64,000 nucleotides of DNA from VAZQ01 sp040510075 (GCA_040510075.1 JBEVJT010000001.1:1-64000); one strand, 5' to 3'; counted from the first letter of the stretch, positions 8,254-17,509 are shown. Made by a program: numbers and translations. Notes: generated by a model not told the origin, from the letters alone.

Positions 8254-9425
8254 CGCCGCCCAAACCATGCCACCGCGCCGACGAGAACAAGTAGCGCGAT
8301 GCCGATGATCCCCACACCGAATATTCCCCAGAGCGTGGAGGTCACGACCGCTACGCGGAACGTCTGCGAAGCGGACTCTCCGCGCGCGGACGCGCGCACA
8401 CTTGTCACATAGTCGCCGGCAATCGCCTTGGCCGTAGGCGTAATCAGCGCCTGCACCTCCTTGCTCTCGTTCGGCGCAATCCGGTCTACCTGCTTCGGCT
8501 CGAAATTGATCTTCCAGCCGGTCGGGGCCGAGCCGGACAACTCGACCTGATCTGCCGCCGCCGTGCCCGTATTCGTGAGCACCACGGGAATCGACGTCTC
8601 GACGCCCGCGGAAGCGCGCGCGCTGAGGAGACCCTCCCGGCCGGTGATGTCGATCTTGGGCTGGCCGGTGATGTCGAGGACAAGCTCAGAGGTTGCCGTA
8701 GCGTCCTCCGCGGACACTTTGGCGATCACCTTGTATTTGCCGGCAGCGACGGTGTTCGGCGGCCGCACCTTCAGCTTCACGTCCTTGGACTGACCGGGAT
8801 CGAGAGGGAGCGCGTTGAGCTCCTGGCTGCCATATCGCTCGGTGTAGGTGGCATCAAAATTCTGCGGCGCCTGGGCCGAAAGACTCACCGTGAGCTTCTT
8901 GCCGCTGTCGTTCTTGATGCTGAGTTCGAATTCAAAGTTGGATTTCGAGGTCCCCCGCAACTCGGGAAGTTGCGGGTTCAGCGTGAGCTTCGCAGGTACT
9001 TCGGTGGCGAGCGTCACCGCAATGGGCAACGTCGCGCTTACTGTCGGCCCTTTCGCCTCGAGGTTCAGCGTGGTGGTGCCGGTTGGAGCATCCTTGGGCA
9101 CTTCGAGGCGGAGCTCCAATGATACGCTCGAATTCGTCGCTGGGAGCGCAGCAGCAATCGGCTGGCCGTTCCCGATCAAGGTCGCCGTCCATCCCGGGGG
9201 GGTTCCGGAAACCGACAGGTCGACGCGCTCGGGCGGCAGTCCATAATTCTGCAGTTTCAGATTGATGGATGAGGTGGACCCCGGACGTAAGGTCATGGCT
9301 GGGTAGTCCGTCAGCAGAAACAGCCCCTTCACATCGGTCTTTGTGTCCTGCGCATAGGCGGAGGAGCAAAAAGCGGCGGCGACAAATAGAACCCAGCACA
9401 CCGCAACAAAACGACCTCGCATCAT
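8250..9425 (-). CDS. Secreted/anchored NEW3-domain protein (Ig-like repeats)
   Basis: About 391 residues. A signal sequence (MMRGRFVAVCWVLFVAAAF, cleavage after AYA) is followed by three tandem beta-sandwich repeats with the NEW3/NPCBM-associated pattern: an LRPGSTSSINLKLQN type strand, PPGWTATL, then APTGTTTLNLEA; this recurs around residues 130-240 and 255-350 (TGWKINFEP). A single C-terminal helix (VGIIGIALLVLVGAVAWF) anchors it with the domains outside. The start is ATG 9425 behind GGAG. Such proteins (COG1470 type) often lie next to ABC-2 transporters. It may present or bind the transported polymer; this is inference. Confidence 0.8.
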   Translation of the reverse strand: MMRGRFVAVCWVLFVAAAFCSSAYAQDTKTDVKGLFLLTDYPAMTLRPGSTSSINLKLQNYGLPPERVDLSVSGTPPGWTATLIGNGQPIAAALPATNSSVSLELRLEVPKDAPTGTTTLNLEAKGPTVSATLPIAVTLATEVPAKLTLNPQLPELRGTSKSNFEFELSIKNDSGKKLTVSLSAQAPQNFDATYTERYGSQELNALPLDPGQSKDVKLKVRPPNTVAAGKYKVIAKVSAEDATATSELVLDITGQPKIDITGREGLLSARASAGVETSIPVVLTNTGTAAADQVELSGSAPTGWKINFEPKQVDRIAPNESKEVQALITPTAKAIAGDYVTSVRASARGESASQTFRVAVVTSTLWGIFGVGIIGIALLVLVGAVAWFGRR

Positions 9426-9593
9426 GAGCGCTCCAAAACCGGTTGGGAAAGATTGAATAGCGAGAACTACCTTCACCGCCCCCCTCGCTTGAGAAAGCAG
9501 ATCGATACGTTTTTGTCGTGCTGGAGCGCTTGTTTCAATACCCGGGCGATTAACTTTTGTTGAACTATCCCGCGCATAAGCCAGGGACATCCG

Positions 9594-10247
9594 TCAGTCC
9601 ACCTCGTCATCGGGCAGAATCCAGGCCTCCTGGAGCGCGGCCGTTTGCCACTCGGACCAGGCAGGCAGCGCCATCACCTCTTGCATGTAGGCCTGGGCGA
9701 TGCGGCCTACGTCTACTCCGTAGGTGTGAAAACGTGAAACCACCGGCGCGTACATCGCGTCCGCTGCACCGAACGGCCCGAACAGAAAGGGACCAGCGTT
9801 GCTGGAACGGCTTCTACAGAGGGCCCAGATCGCTTCGATGCGGCGCACATCCTGCTGCGCTTCAGCAGAGAGCGTCCGGGCCTTCGGCACCCGTCGCATA
9901 TTCATTGGCAGCTCGCGGCGCAGCGCGCCAAAGCCGGCATGCATCTCGGCAGCAATGGCCCGCGCTTCGGCGCGCGTGGCGGCATCCGCAGGCCAGAGAT
10001 TTGCGCCAGAAAAGCGCTCAGCGAGATACTCGACAATGGCGAGGGATTCCCAGACCCGGACCGGCCCGTCAATGAGAACTGGTACCTTTCCGCTGCCGCC
10101 GATTGCGTTCAAACGCGGTTTGAATTCGGAGGCGGTGAGGCAGATGACCTCCTCATCGAACCCGACCTTGGCCACTTTCATGGCGAGCCATGGCCGGAAA
10201 GACCAGGAGGAGTAATTCTTGTTGCCTATGATCAGCTTCAGCGTCAT
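9594..10247 (-). CDS. Glutathione S-transferase family protein
   Basis: About 217 residues, the usual GST length. The thioredoxin-like N-domain begins LKLIIGNKNYSSWSFRPWLAM, with the active-site Ser/Tyr region, then GKVPVLIDG (cis-Pro) and VWESLAIVEYL (the ES motif binding the glutamyl group of glutathione). The helical C-domain follows. It probably conjugates or reduces electrophiles in the cytosol. ATG 10247 (MTLKLIIG) is preferred over the ATG five codons upstream. It lies 18 bp downstream of the rhodanese gene, on the same strand. Confidence 0.9.
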   Translation of the reverse strand: MTLKLIIGNKNYSSWSFRPWLAMKVAKVGFDEEVICLTASEFKPRLNAIGGSGKVPVLIDGPVRVWESLAIVEYLAERFSGANLWPADAATRAEARAIAAEMHAGFGALRRELPMNMRRVPKARTLSAEAQQDVRRIEAIWALCRSRSSNAGPFLFGPFGAADAMYAPVVSRFHTYGVDVGRIAQAYMQEVMALPAWSEWQTAALQEAWILPDDEVD

Positions 10248-10265
10248 CAAGCGCGCATCCAAACG

Positions 10266-10673
10266 TCATTTGGTCTTTTCGGCCGTCTCCACCGCTCCTC
10301 CCGCCGTTTTCCACGCGGCAAACCCGCCGGCAATGTGGGCTACCGGCCTGAGTCCCATTCGTTGCGCCGTTTGGGTCGCCAGCGCCGAGCGTTGGCCCGC
10401 CGCACAAAAGAACACGAAACGCTTATCGGAAGCAAAAACACGCTTGTGGTACTTGCTTTGGGGATCAATCCAGAATTCGAGCATCCCGCGCGGGCAATGA
10501 AACGCGCGGGGAACCCTTCCCTCGCGCTGAAGCTCGCGGATGTCGCGAAGATCGACCAGAATAGCATCCCCGCGCTGATGAAGCGCAATGGCTTCCTGCG
10601 GGGAGATCGTCTCGATTTCACGTTCGGCCGCTTCGACCAGCGAAGCCGCGTGCGTAGTGATGTTCTGCGCCAT
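10266..10673 (-). CDS. Rhodanese-like sulfurtransferase
   Basis: A single rhodanese domain of 135 residues. ISPQEAIALHQRGDAILVDLRD opens the domain, and the catalytic loop FFCAAGQRSALA carries the active-site cysteine in CAAGQR. It moves sulfane sulfur between thiol acceptors in the cytosol. It is followed closely by the GST gene and preceded by fumarase, 12 bp away, so the three form one likely transcription unit. The physiological sulfur acceptor cannot be seen. Confidence 0.88.
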   Translation of the reverse strand: MAQNITTHAASLVEAAEREIETISPQEAIALHQRGDAILVDLRDIRELQREGRVPRAFHCPRGMLEFWIDPQSKYHKRVFASDKRFVFFCAAGQRSALATQTAQRMGLRPVAHIAGGFAAWKTAGGAVETAEKTK

Positions 10674-10685
10674 GCCTATGGGACC

Positions 10686-12338
10686 TCAGCCCAGGTTGAG
10701 CTCCTTGAAGAAGTCGTTGCCTTTGTCATCGATCACGATGAAGGCGGGAAAATTTTCCACCTCGATTCTCCAGATCGCCTCCATACCCAGTTCGGGATAC
10801 TCGATGGTCTCCACTTTTTTGATGCAGTGCTCGGCCAGATTGGCAGCCGAGCCCCCGATCGAAGCGAGATAGAAGCCGCCGTATTTCTGGCAGGCCTCCC
10901 TCACCAGGGGTGATCGGTTGCCCTTCGCCAGCATGACCATGGATGCGTCTGCGGCCTGGAACTCGGGTACGAAGGAATCCATGCGACCGGCCGTGGTGGG
11001 GCCGAATGCGCCCGAAGCATAGCCTTCGGGCGTCTTCGCAGGACCGGCATAGTAGACCGGATGGTTCTTGAAATAGTCGGGCAGCCCCTCCCCTCTCTCA
11101 AGCCGCTCGCGCAGCTTGGCGTGCGCCAGATCGCGCGCGACGATCAGGGGGCCGCTGAGTGAGAGTCGCGTCCTGATCGGATGCTTTGTGAGCTGTCCCA
11201 GGATTTCTCTCATCGGCTTGCGCAGATCGATATGCACGACCTCGCCACCCAATTGTGCCGGATCGATATCGGGCAGGTATTTGGCCGGATTGCGTTCGAG
11301 CTCTTCGACAAAGACACCTTCGCGCGTGATCTTGCCCAGCGCCTGGCGATCCGCCGAACAGGATACGCCTAGCCCAACGGGAAGGGAGGCTCCATGCCGC
11401 GGTAGGCGAATGACGCGGACATCATGACAGAAATACTTTCCGCCGAATTGCGCGCCGACACCCAGCGATTGCGTAAGCTTGTGCACCTCCTCTTCCATTG
11501 CCAGATCGCGAAAGGCGTGGCCGTCCTCGGACCCTAGCTTGGGCAAATCATCCAGGTAACGACAGGAGGCAAGCTTGACCGTTTTCATGGTCAATTCCGC
11601 CGACGTGCCGCCAATGACAATGGCAAGATGGTAGGGCGGGCAGGCCGCCGTTCCGAGCGTCAGTATTTTTTCCTTGAGAAACGCGATCATACGATCATGC
11701 GTCAGGATCGCAGGAGTGGCCTGAAACAAGAACGCCTTGTTGGCGGAGCCGCCGCCCTTGGCAATGAAGAGAAATTTGTAACTCTCCTCCTCCTCGTCCT
11801 TGCCAGCTGCATAGATTTCTATCTGCGCCGGCATGTTGGACTTGGTATTCCTTTCCTCGAACATCGATAGCGGCGCAAGCTGCGAATAGCGGAGGTTGCG
11901 TTTGAGGTATGCATCACGCGCCCCCGCGGCGAGCGCAGCTTCGTCATCGCCGCTGGTGAAAACCAGCCGGCCCTTCTTTGCCATGATGATTGCAGTGCCT
12001 GTGTCCTGACACATGGGCAGCACACCGCCAGCCGCTATATTTGCATTCTTCAAGAAATCGAAGGCCACGAACTTGTCGTTCGCGCTCGCTTCCGGATCCT
12101 CGAAAATCGATCGCAGCTGCTTAAGATGGCCGGGCCGCAGTAGGTGGTTGATGTCCACAAACGCGGCTTCCGAGAGCGTGCGCAGAGCCTCGCTCTCGAC
12201 AACCAGCATGTGCTCGTTGAAAACCTTTTCAACGCGCACGCCAGTGCTGAAAAGCTTGCGGTAAGGAGTACGATCCTTCTCGAGCGGAAAAAGCGGCGTA
12301 TGTCGGTAGGGCGGGGTTATGCCGACAGGGGCGTTCAT
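10686..12338 (-). CDS. Class I (iron-sulfur) fumarate hydratase
   Basis: Interconverts fumarate and malate in the TCA cycle. At about 550 residues it matches FumA/FumB-type enzymes, which fuse the alpha and beta domains: the N-terminal part has PMCQDTGTA (first 4Fe-4S cysteine), TAACPPYHLAIVIGG (second) and the later FGGKYFCHDVR (third candidate); the C-terminal part has FGPTTAGRMD and YGGFYLASIGGSAA. The start is ATG 12338 (MNAPVG) with GGAG 6 bases upstream. An oxygen-sensitive cluster enzyme is consistent with the complete set of Fe-S assembly genes elsewhere in the window. Confidence 0.92.
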   Translation of the reverse strand: MNAPVGITPPYRHTPLFPLEKDRTPYRKLFSTGVRVEKVFNEHMLVVESEALRTLSEAAFVDINHLLRPGHLKQLRSIFEDPEASANDKFVAFDFLKNANIAAGGVLPMCQDTGTAIIMAKKGRLVFTSGDDEAALAAGARDAYLKRNLRYSQLAPLSMFEERNTKSNMPAQIEIYAAGKDEEEESYKFLFIAKGGGSANKAFLFQATPAILTHDRMIAFLKEKILTLGTAACPPYHLAIVIGGTSAELTMKTVKLASCRYLDDLPKLGSEDGHAFRDLAMEEEVHKLTQSLGVGAQFGGKYFCHDVRVIRLPRHGASLPVGLGVSCSADRQALGKITREGVFVEELERNPAKYLPDIDPAQLGGEVVHIDLRKPMREILGQLTKHPIRTRLSLSGPLIVARDLAHAKLRERLERGEGLPDYFKNHPVYYAGPAKTPEGYASGAFGPTTAGRMDSFVPEFQAADASMVMLAKGNRSPLVREACQKYGGFYLASIGGSAANLAEHCIKKVETIEYPELGMEAIWRIEVENFPAFIVIDDKGNDFFKELNLG

Positions 12339-12470
12339 CCTCAGCTCCGATCCTGTTCTCCGCACCTGCTCTATCATACGCCTCGGTAAATCGCCTGCGC
12401 TTTCGACATTCGGCCAATCGCATGCGCAGGCCGTTGTTCGCCAAGACCGAATCTTCGTATACGTCCTGCG

Positions 12471-12947
12471 ATGCCGCGGAAAAAGCCATTTCGGATTGGT
12501 CGGTCGCGTACGGGACTCGGTTTGTTCGCTACCGAGGAGATTCCCAAATTAGCTTTCATCGTGGAGTACAGGGGGCGGCGCATCAGCAACGAAGTTGCGG
12601 AAAAGTTGGAGACGCGCGGTAATCGCTATTTGTACGAAATCAACAGCCGCTGGACTATCGACGGCACGACGCGCAAGAATCTCGGCCGTTATGCCAACCA
12701 CTCATGCCGCCCGAATGCGGAATCGCATTTTACCAAGGGAAAGGTGATCCTGCGGGCGATCAAGAAGATCAGACCCGGCGACGAGATCACGTACGATTAC
12801 GGACGCGACTATCTGCTGAACGTGATCAAGCGGAGCGGATGCAAATGCAACAAATGCCGGGAAAAGCGCAATGCGGCGCGGCGGGCAAGGTATGCGGCAA
12901 AGATGAGGTCCTTACGTAGGCGGCGGTCAGGCCATGGGAGTGGTTAA
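12471..12947 (+). CDS. SET-domain protein (protein lysine methyltransferase fold)
   Basis: 158 residues. The compact SET domain runs from GRSRTGLGLFA (about residue 10, SAM-binding GxG) through YLYEINSRWTIDG to GRYANHSCRPNAES, the NHSCxPN pseudoknot that binds SAM, and DEITYDYG, with the catalytic tyrosine. A post-SET element GCKCNKCREKR (CxCxxC, binds zinc with the NHSC cysteine) follows, then a strongly basic tail. SET enzymes methylate lysines in histones or other proteins; bacterial copies are patchy and their targets mostly unknown. The basic tail could contact nucleic acid. The gene is divergent from fumarase. Confidence 0.88.
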   Translation: MPRKKPFRIGRSRTGLGLFATEEIPKLAFIVEYRGRRISNEVAEKLETRGNRYLYEINSRWTIDGTTRKNLGRYANHSCRPNAESHFTKGKVILRAIKKIRPGDEITYDYGRDYLLNVIKRSGCKCNKCREKRNAARRARYAAKMRSLRRRRSGHGSG

Positions 12948-12966
12948 GCGGAACGCACCGCACTGA

Positions 12967-13182
12967 TCAGCGCGCCGGCACCTCGACCGGCGCGCAATTC
13001 CGCCGGCCCTGAGCCAAGCAGTTGTCAATCGCTCGCTGCTCGATCATGGCGTTGATCAGCCATATCCCGCCGCCGATCAGGATTACCAAAAACAGCAAAA
13101 GCACGATATTCCCGTTGCGGCGATCCTTCTCGCTCGCACTTTCCACTCCGCTTTGTTCCGGTTCTTGCATCAAATAGTTCAC
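12967..13182 (-). CDS. Small single-pass membrane protein downstream of cckA
   Basis: About 71 residues from GTG 13182, or 67 from ATG 13170. A charged N-terminus (EQSGVESASEKDRRNG) leads into one membrane helix (NIVLLLFLVILIGGGIWLI). A short periplasmic tail has two cysteines (DNCLAQGRRNCAP), spaced for a disulfide. The gene begins 3 bp after the cckA stop on the same strand, so it is probably co-transcribed with it. The function is unknown; linkage to a membrane kinase gives a weak hint. Confidence 0.6.
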   Translation of the reverse strand: MNYLMQEPEQSGVESASEKDRRNGNIVLLLFLVILIGGGIWLINAMIEQRAIDNCLAQGRRNCAPVEVPAR

Positions 13183-13185
13183 GCT

Positions 13186-15768
13186 TCAGCTCGCTATGCT
13201 CTCCTTCACGGCGGTGACGAGTTGCTTCAGCGTGAAAGGTTTAGGCAGAAAGTTGAACTGACTGTGATCGGGGAGGCTTTTTTCGAACGTATCCTCAGCA
13301 TAGCCGGAGACAAAAATGATCTTGATGCCTGGATTGCGCTTGCGCAGTTCTCGCATGAGGGTGGGTCCGTCCATTTCCGGCATGACAACGTCCGAGACCA
13401 CCAGATCCACCGTGCCTCCGTGTTTTTCGAGTTCCTCCAGCGCTTCCCTCCCGTTTCCGGCTTGCAGAACCGTGTAGCCGCGCGACGCCAGCCCCCGCGC
13501 GTTCAGTGCGCGCAGTCCCTCTTCGTCCTCGACCAGCAGTATCGTGCCCTGACCGGTAAGGTCGCTGACGGCCGTTCGCATGACTTCATCGGCAGCCGAG
13601 ATAGCGCCCGCAATGGCAGGCGCCGTCGCCTCGGGAAGGCGCGCCGGCTCGATATCATCCGCTCCGGGAACGTACCGCGGCAGGAATATTCGGAACCGGG
13701 TCCCTTTGCCGAGTTCGGAATGGACATAGATGAATCCGCCCGTCTGCTTGACGATACCGTAGACGGTGGAAAGACCAAGTCCGGTGCCCTTGCCGATATC
13801 CTTGGTCGTGTAAAAAGGATCAAAGATCTTGTCCATGATCTCCGGCGCAATTCCGGTGCCCGTGTCCTCCACACCTACCAGCACATATTCCCCGAGCGGC
13901 ATTCCCTTCGCCTGCAGTCGCTCGCTTTCCTCAGCGCGCACGTTGGAAGTCCGCAGCGTGAGCTTACCGCCGAACGGCATTGCATCGCGCGCATTAACCG
14001 CGAGATTGATGATGACCTGCTCGAACTGACCGACGTCCGCCTTAACCGGCCACAAATCGCGGACCTGGGGAACCTCGAGCGTCACATTCTCGCCGATCAG
14101 ACGTCGGAGCAACACCGTGAGATCGGACAGTGCCTCCCCCAGGTCCATCACCTGCGGGCGCAGGGTCTGCTTGCGCGAGAACGCAAGCAGTTGACGCACC
14201 AGACTCGCCGCCCGGTTGGAGTTCTGTTTGATCTGCATGATGTCCTGAAACGAGGGATCCGTCGGCCTGTGTGCGTTCAGCAGAAAGTCAGTCGCCATCA
14301 TGATTGCGTTCAGCAGATTGTTGAAATCGTGGGCGATGTTGCCTGCAAGGCGCCCGATCGTCTCCATCTTCTGCTGTTGATTGAGCTGGTTCTCCAGCGT
14401 GCGCTGCTCCGTGGTCTCAAGCGCGTAGACGATCGCGGCCTCCTTTTCGCGCTGCTGCTCGTCCTCAATGGGCGTTACGAAGAAAGTGGCAAACCGGTCG
14501 CCGGCCCCCGCCAAGGCGGTGTCCACGGGCGGGATTTCGCCTTGTCCTTCCGCCCCCCTGCGAATGGCAGCTTCAAGCGCGTTGCGGTCCCGTTCGATTA
14601 CGACACTGAGAATCGAACGATCGGGCGAGGCCTCGCCTTTGAAAAGGCTGTTGAACACGCGGGCGAACCTCGCGTTCGAATCTGCAATGCGTCCTTGCTT
14701 GTCCACCGTTGCGATCGCCATCGGCGTATTCTGAAAGAACCGCATGAACCGTACCTCGGCCGCGCGCTGTGGATCGCTGCCATCGTCGCGGGCACGGTTG
14801 AGCACGAGCGTGCGGGAGCTTCCCGGGGCACCATCTGCGCCAAACGCCACTTTATGAAAGAGTCGCGCGGGAACGGTGTGACCGCTGCGGGTCTTGAGAT
14901 CGATGTCGAGGACTTCCGTCTTCACATCGCCAGGTACCGCACTCATTGCGGTGAGCAAAGCTGCGCCTTCCCCGGCAATGATGTCGTCGAGCTTGAGCCC
15001 CCCCGACCCAACCTGCGCCAAGTCGTAGTCGAGCCAATTGGCCAACGTGGCATTCAGATAGACAACGCTTCCGTTTGCGTCCGCCGAAAAGAAACCGGCA
15101 GGGGCGTGATCGAGATAATCGATCGCCTGCTGCAGTTCCTGAAATACGTTTTCATGCCGCTCAAGCTCGCGCGTGACATCGCTGATTGACCAAACTGTCA
15201 TGCCAGCTTGACGCCTTGCCTGCCCGAGGGGGCGCACGCGAATGCGCAGCCAGCGTCCCTCCTCACCTTTATGCGCGCCGAGCCGTACCTCCTCCTGAGC
15301 GCGGCGGCCTTCGCGCGCCCCTCTGAGCAATCGATAAAGCGATTCCGAAACTCCGGGGTCCCCGATGAATACGCGCTCGACTGGGCGCACTTCGTCTGGA
15401 CCGGAAGCTCCGATCAATTCCAGATAAGCTGCATTGGCGTATGCCACGCGTCCATTTGTGTCGGTGACCAGGATGCCTTCGCTTGCACCGCCTACCAGGG
15501 GCGCCAATAGCGGAGTCACCGAGTCAGGCCGCGCCGCGCGCAGAATGCCGGCCGCCACTGCAAACAGCAGAAAGACCCCCATTGTGGCGAGCAGGGCAAG
15601 CAAGCCCAGAATATAGGTCTGAGCATTGGCGCGGCCGACAAAAAGAACCCCGGCGGCGGCACTCGCGAGCATCACCCCTATAAGGACAACAAGGCCAATG
15701 CTGCCGCCCGCCTGCTTGACCTCGGATTGATCGAGCGGAATCGGTGCTTGAGATGTTCGCAGCTGCAT
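13186..15768 (-). CDS. cckA: Cell-cycle hybrid histidine kinase CckA
   Basis: 860 residues: two N-terminal membrane helices (about 25-70), PAS domains (about 85-200, 205-320 and a third near 325-450), a HisKA domain with H-box IAHDFNNLLN (phospho-acceptor His near residue 477), an ATPase domain with NLAVNARDAM and DTGTGI, and a C-terminal receiver with the acceptor Asp in LVVSDVVMPEMDG (near 793). CckA phosphorylates ChpT, which passes phosphate to CtrA and CpdR, and switches to phosphatase with c-di-GMP. Start ATG 15768 with GGAGG just upstream. It is divergent from the FliO-like gene. Confidence 0.93.
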   Translation of the reverse strand: MQLRTSQAPIPLDQSEVKQAGGSIGLVVLIGVMLASAAAGVLFVGRANAQTYILGLLALLATMGVFLLFAVAAGILRAARPDSVTPLLAPLVGGASEGILVTDTNGRVAYANAAYLELIGASGPDEVRPVERVFIGDPGVSESLYRLLRGAREGRRAQEEVRLGAHKGEEGRWLRIRVRPLGQARRQAGMTVWSISDVTRELERHENVFQELQQAIDYLDHAPAGFFSADANGSVVYLNATLANWLDYDLAQVGSGGLKLDDIIAGEGAALLTAMSAVPGDVKTEVLDIDLKTRSGHTVPARLFHKVAFGADGAPGSSRTLVLNRARDDGSDPQRAAEVRFMRFFQNTPMAIATVDKQGRIADSNARFARVFNSLFKGEASPDRSILSVVIERDRNALEAAIRRGAEGQGEIPPVDTALAGAGDRFATFFVTPIEDEQQREKEAAIVYALETTEQRTLENQLNQQQKMETIGRLAGNIAHDFNNLLNAIMMATDFLLNAHRPTDPSFQDIMQIKQNSNRAASLVRQLLAFSRKQTLRPQVMDLGEALSDLTVLLRRLIGENVTLEVPQVRDLWPVKADVGQFEQVIINLAVNARDAMPFGGKLTLRTSNVRAEESERLQAKGMPLGEYVLVGVEDTGTGIAPEIMDKIFDPFYTTKDIGKGTGLGLSTVYGIVKQTGGFIYVHSELGKGTRFRIFLPRYVPGADDIEPARLPEATAPAIAGAISAADEVMRTAVSDLTGQGTILLVEDEEGLRALNARGLASRGYTVLQAGNGREALEELEKHGGTVDLVVSDVVMPEMDGPTLMRELRKRNPGIKIIFVSGYAEDTFEKSLPDHSQFNFLPKPFTLKQLVTAVKESIAS

Positions 15769-16040
15769 TCCTCCAGGGACGAATCGATTCTCATGCCAAG
15801 CAGTGCCTCAGCGGGTGAGTCCAGGCAAGCTCAACCCTGTCGCACGGTGTTTCCCGTCACAGACTTAATTGCAGAAGTCGGATCGGGCGGGAAACATGCC
15901 GGGACCGATGCACGGCCACGAAAGCGCCCGCTTACCGCCGAAGATCCTCATTGCAAATCGAGGGTCTCAGGGGGCTATGCCGCTTGGATTTTTGTTAGTA
16001 TTCAGAGTGGGTCTGCGGCAGCGGCAGTGGGGAAGAGGTA

Positions 16041-17042
16041 ATGTTCAACATGTTGTTCGGCGAAGGCCAATACGCCTTGAAGATGGTAGTCGCCTTCATA
16101 GTCGTTTTTGGGCTGCTGGCACTCGCGCTCTGGGTCTTGCGGCGGTTCGGGGGCGAACGTCTTAACAATAGCGGCGCACGTGGTCGACAGCCGAGACTTG
16201 CCGTCGTCGACTCGGCCGGCGTCGATGGCCGTCGCCGGCTCCTCTTGATACGGCGGGACAACGTGGAGCATCTCGTGATGATCGGCGGCCCAACAGATGT
16301 CCTCATTGAGCCACATATCGTGCGTGCGGCCGGGGCTGCACGCGAAGTTCCCGCGTCCCGCATTTCAGGTGGCGAAACCCTGCCGCGACCCGTACCGCTC
16401 AACGACGGAACCATGTGGCCGTTGCAGCCCGAGCCTGCGGCAAGAATTGAACCAAGCCTTCGGCCCGAGGCGCCCGCTCGTCCTGCGCGAGCAGTACCAT
16501 CCGCGAGCGAAGAAAGTCCGGACCGGTCAGAACCCAACATACCCTCACCTCCGCCGCCGGCGCTGCGGGAACGCCGCATACGGCCTGAGGCGCTTACCGG
16601 GGTGCCCGAAGAGCAGTCGCGCACGCCTCTACCCAGCGAAAATGAAAGGAGCGTTCCACCGCCTCGCCCGGCTCCGCGGCGCGAGCCCCGCATGAGGCCC
16701 GCAAGCACACCCGCACCCGCTGCGGCTTCAGAGCCGAGCGCGCCCTCTTCTGCAGACCAGAGCCTGGCCGATGTGGCACAGCGGCTTGAGGCCGCGCTCC
16801 GCCGCCCTGCACGAGACGATGCCACGCGCACGGGTAATGGCAAACCCGCCGCCGCAGAAGGTGAGGTCGAGGCGCACATACCCGCTGCACAACCGCACCG
16901 GCCGGCAGTCTCGGAGCCGCCGAAGCCACCCCGCTCAGAGGCTAGGGTCACCCGCAGTGAACCCAAAGCCGCGCCCGGCTCGCTCTACGACAGCCTCGAA
17001 CAGGAAATGGCCAGTTTACTGGGACGGCCAGGCAAAGCCTGA
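16041..17042 (+). CDS. FliO/MopB-like membrane protein with long Pro-rich tail
   Basis: 333 residues. The first 95 contain a membrane helix (ALKMVVAFIVVFGLLALALWVL) followed by a small beta domain (RQPRLAVVDSAGVDGRRRLLLIRRDNVEHLVMIGG) that is typical of FliO, the flagellar export-gate accessory protein. The remaining 240 residues are Pro/Ala/Arg/Glu-rich and probably disordered, far longer than in E. coli FliO. No other flagellar gene is present, so the role may be different. It is convergent with dksA and begins about 270 bp from the divergent cckA start. Confidence 0.65.
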   Translation: MFNMLFGEGQYALKMVVAFIVVFGLLALALWVLRRFGGERLNNSGARGRQPRLAVVDSAGVDGRRRLLLIRRDNVEHLVMIGGPTDVLIEPHIVRAAGAAREVPASRISGGETLPRPVPLNDGTMWPLQPEPAARIEPSLRPEAPARPARAVPSASEESPDRSEPNIPSPPPPALRERRIRPEALTGVPEEQSRTPLPSENERSVPPPRPAPRREPRMRPASTPAPAAASEPSAPSSADQSLADVAQRLEAALRRPARDDATRTGNGKPAAAEGEVEAHIPAAQPHRPAVSEPPKPPRSEARVTRSEPKAAPGSLYDSLEQEMASLLGRPGKA

Positions 17043-17068
17043 GGCGGAGGCAAGCGCCCCGCTAACCA

Positions 17069-17509
17069 TTATTCGTTGCGGTAAATGCGCTCCCGGCGCT
17101 CATGTCGTTCCTGTGCCTCGAGCGAGAGCGTCGCAATTGGCCGCGCTTCGAGCCGCTTGAGGGAGATCGGCTCTCCAGTTTCCTCGCAGTAGCCGTAGGT
17201 GCCGTCCTCAAGGCGCGTAAGGGCCGCATCGATTTTCGCGATCAGCTTTCGCTGACGGTCGCGGGCACGCAACTCGATGGCGCGATCGGATTCCGATGAA
17301 GCTCGATCTGCAAGGTCAGGATGGTTCTCGCTTTCCGCCTGCAGATGGGCCAGCGTTTCCTTGGCCTCCTTGAGAATTTCCTCCTTCCAGTTGAGCAGCT
17401 TCTGGCGGAAGTACTCCCGCTGGCGCTCGTTCATGAAGGGCTCTTTGTCAGAAGGTTTATAGTTTTTGCTCTTGCCAAATGCAGTTACGCCGTTTTTCTG
17501 CGAGGACAT
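17069..17509 (-). CDS. dksA: RNA polymerase-binding transcription factor DksA
   Basis: 146 residues from ATG 17509 (GGGG 5 bases upstream); eight more codons from a GTG are possible. A coiled-coil hairpin (about residues 30-90) with the tip DLADRASSESDRAIELRARDR is followed by the C-terminal globular domain, GTYGYCEETGEPISLKRLEARP. DksA enters the RNA polymerase secondary channel and, with ppGpp, adjusts rRNA and amino-acid promoters. Only one of the four zinc cysteines remains (CEET instead of CxxC, then SLEA), as in the cysteine-poor rhizobial and Rhodobacter DksA types, which work without zinc. Confidence 0.92.
   Translation of the reverse strand: MSSQKNGVTAFGKSKNYKPSDKEPFMNERQREYFRQKLLNWKEEILKEAKETLAHLQAESENHPDLADRASSESDRAIELRARDRQRKLIAKIDAALTRLEDGTYGYCEETGEPISLKRLEARPIATLSLEAQERHERRERIYRNE

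Noticed and set aside
13153..15189. A 678-residue open frame antisense to cckA
   Set aside because: Shadow of cckA. The kinase has all its motifs on the other strand; this frame has none.
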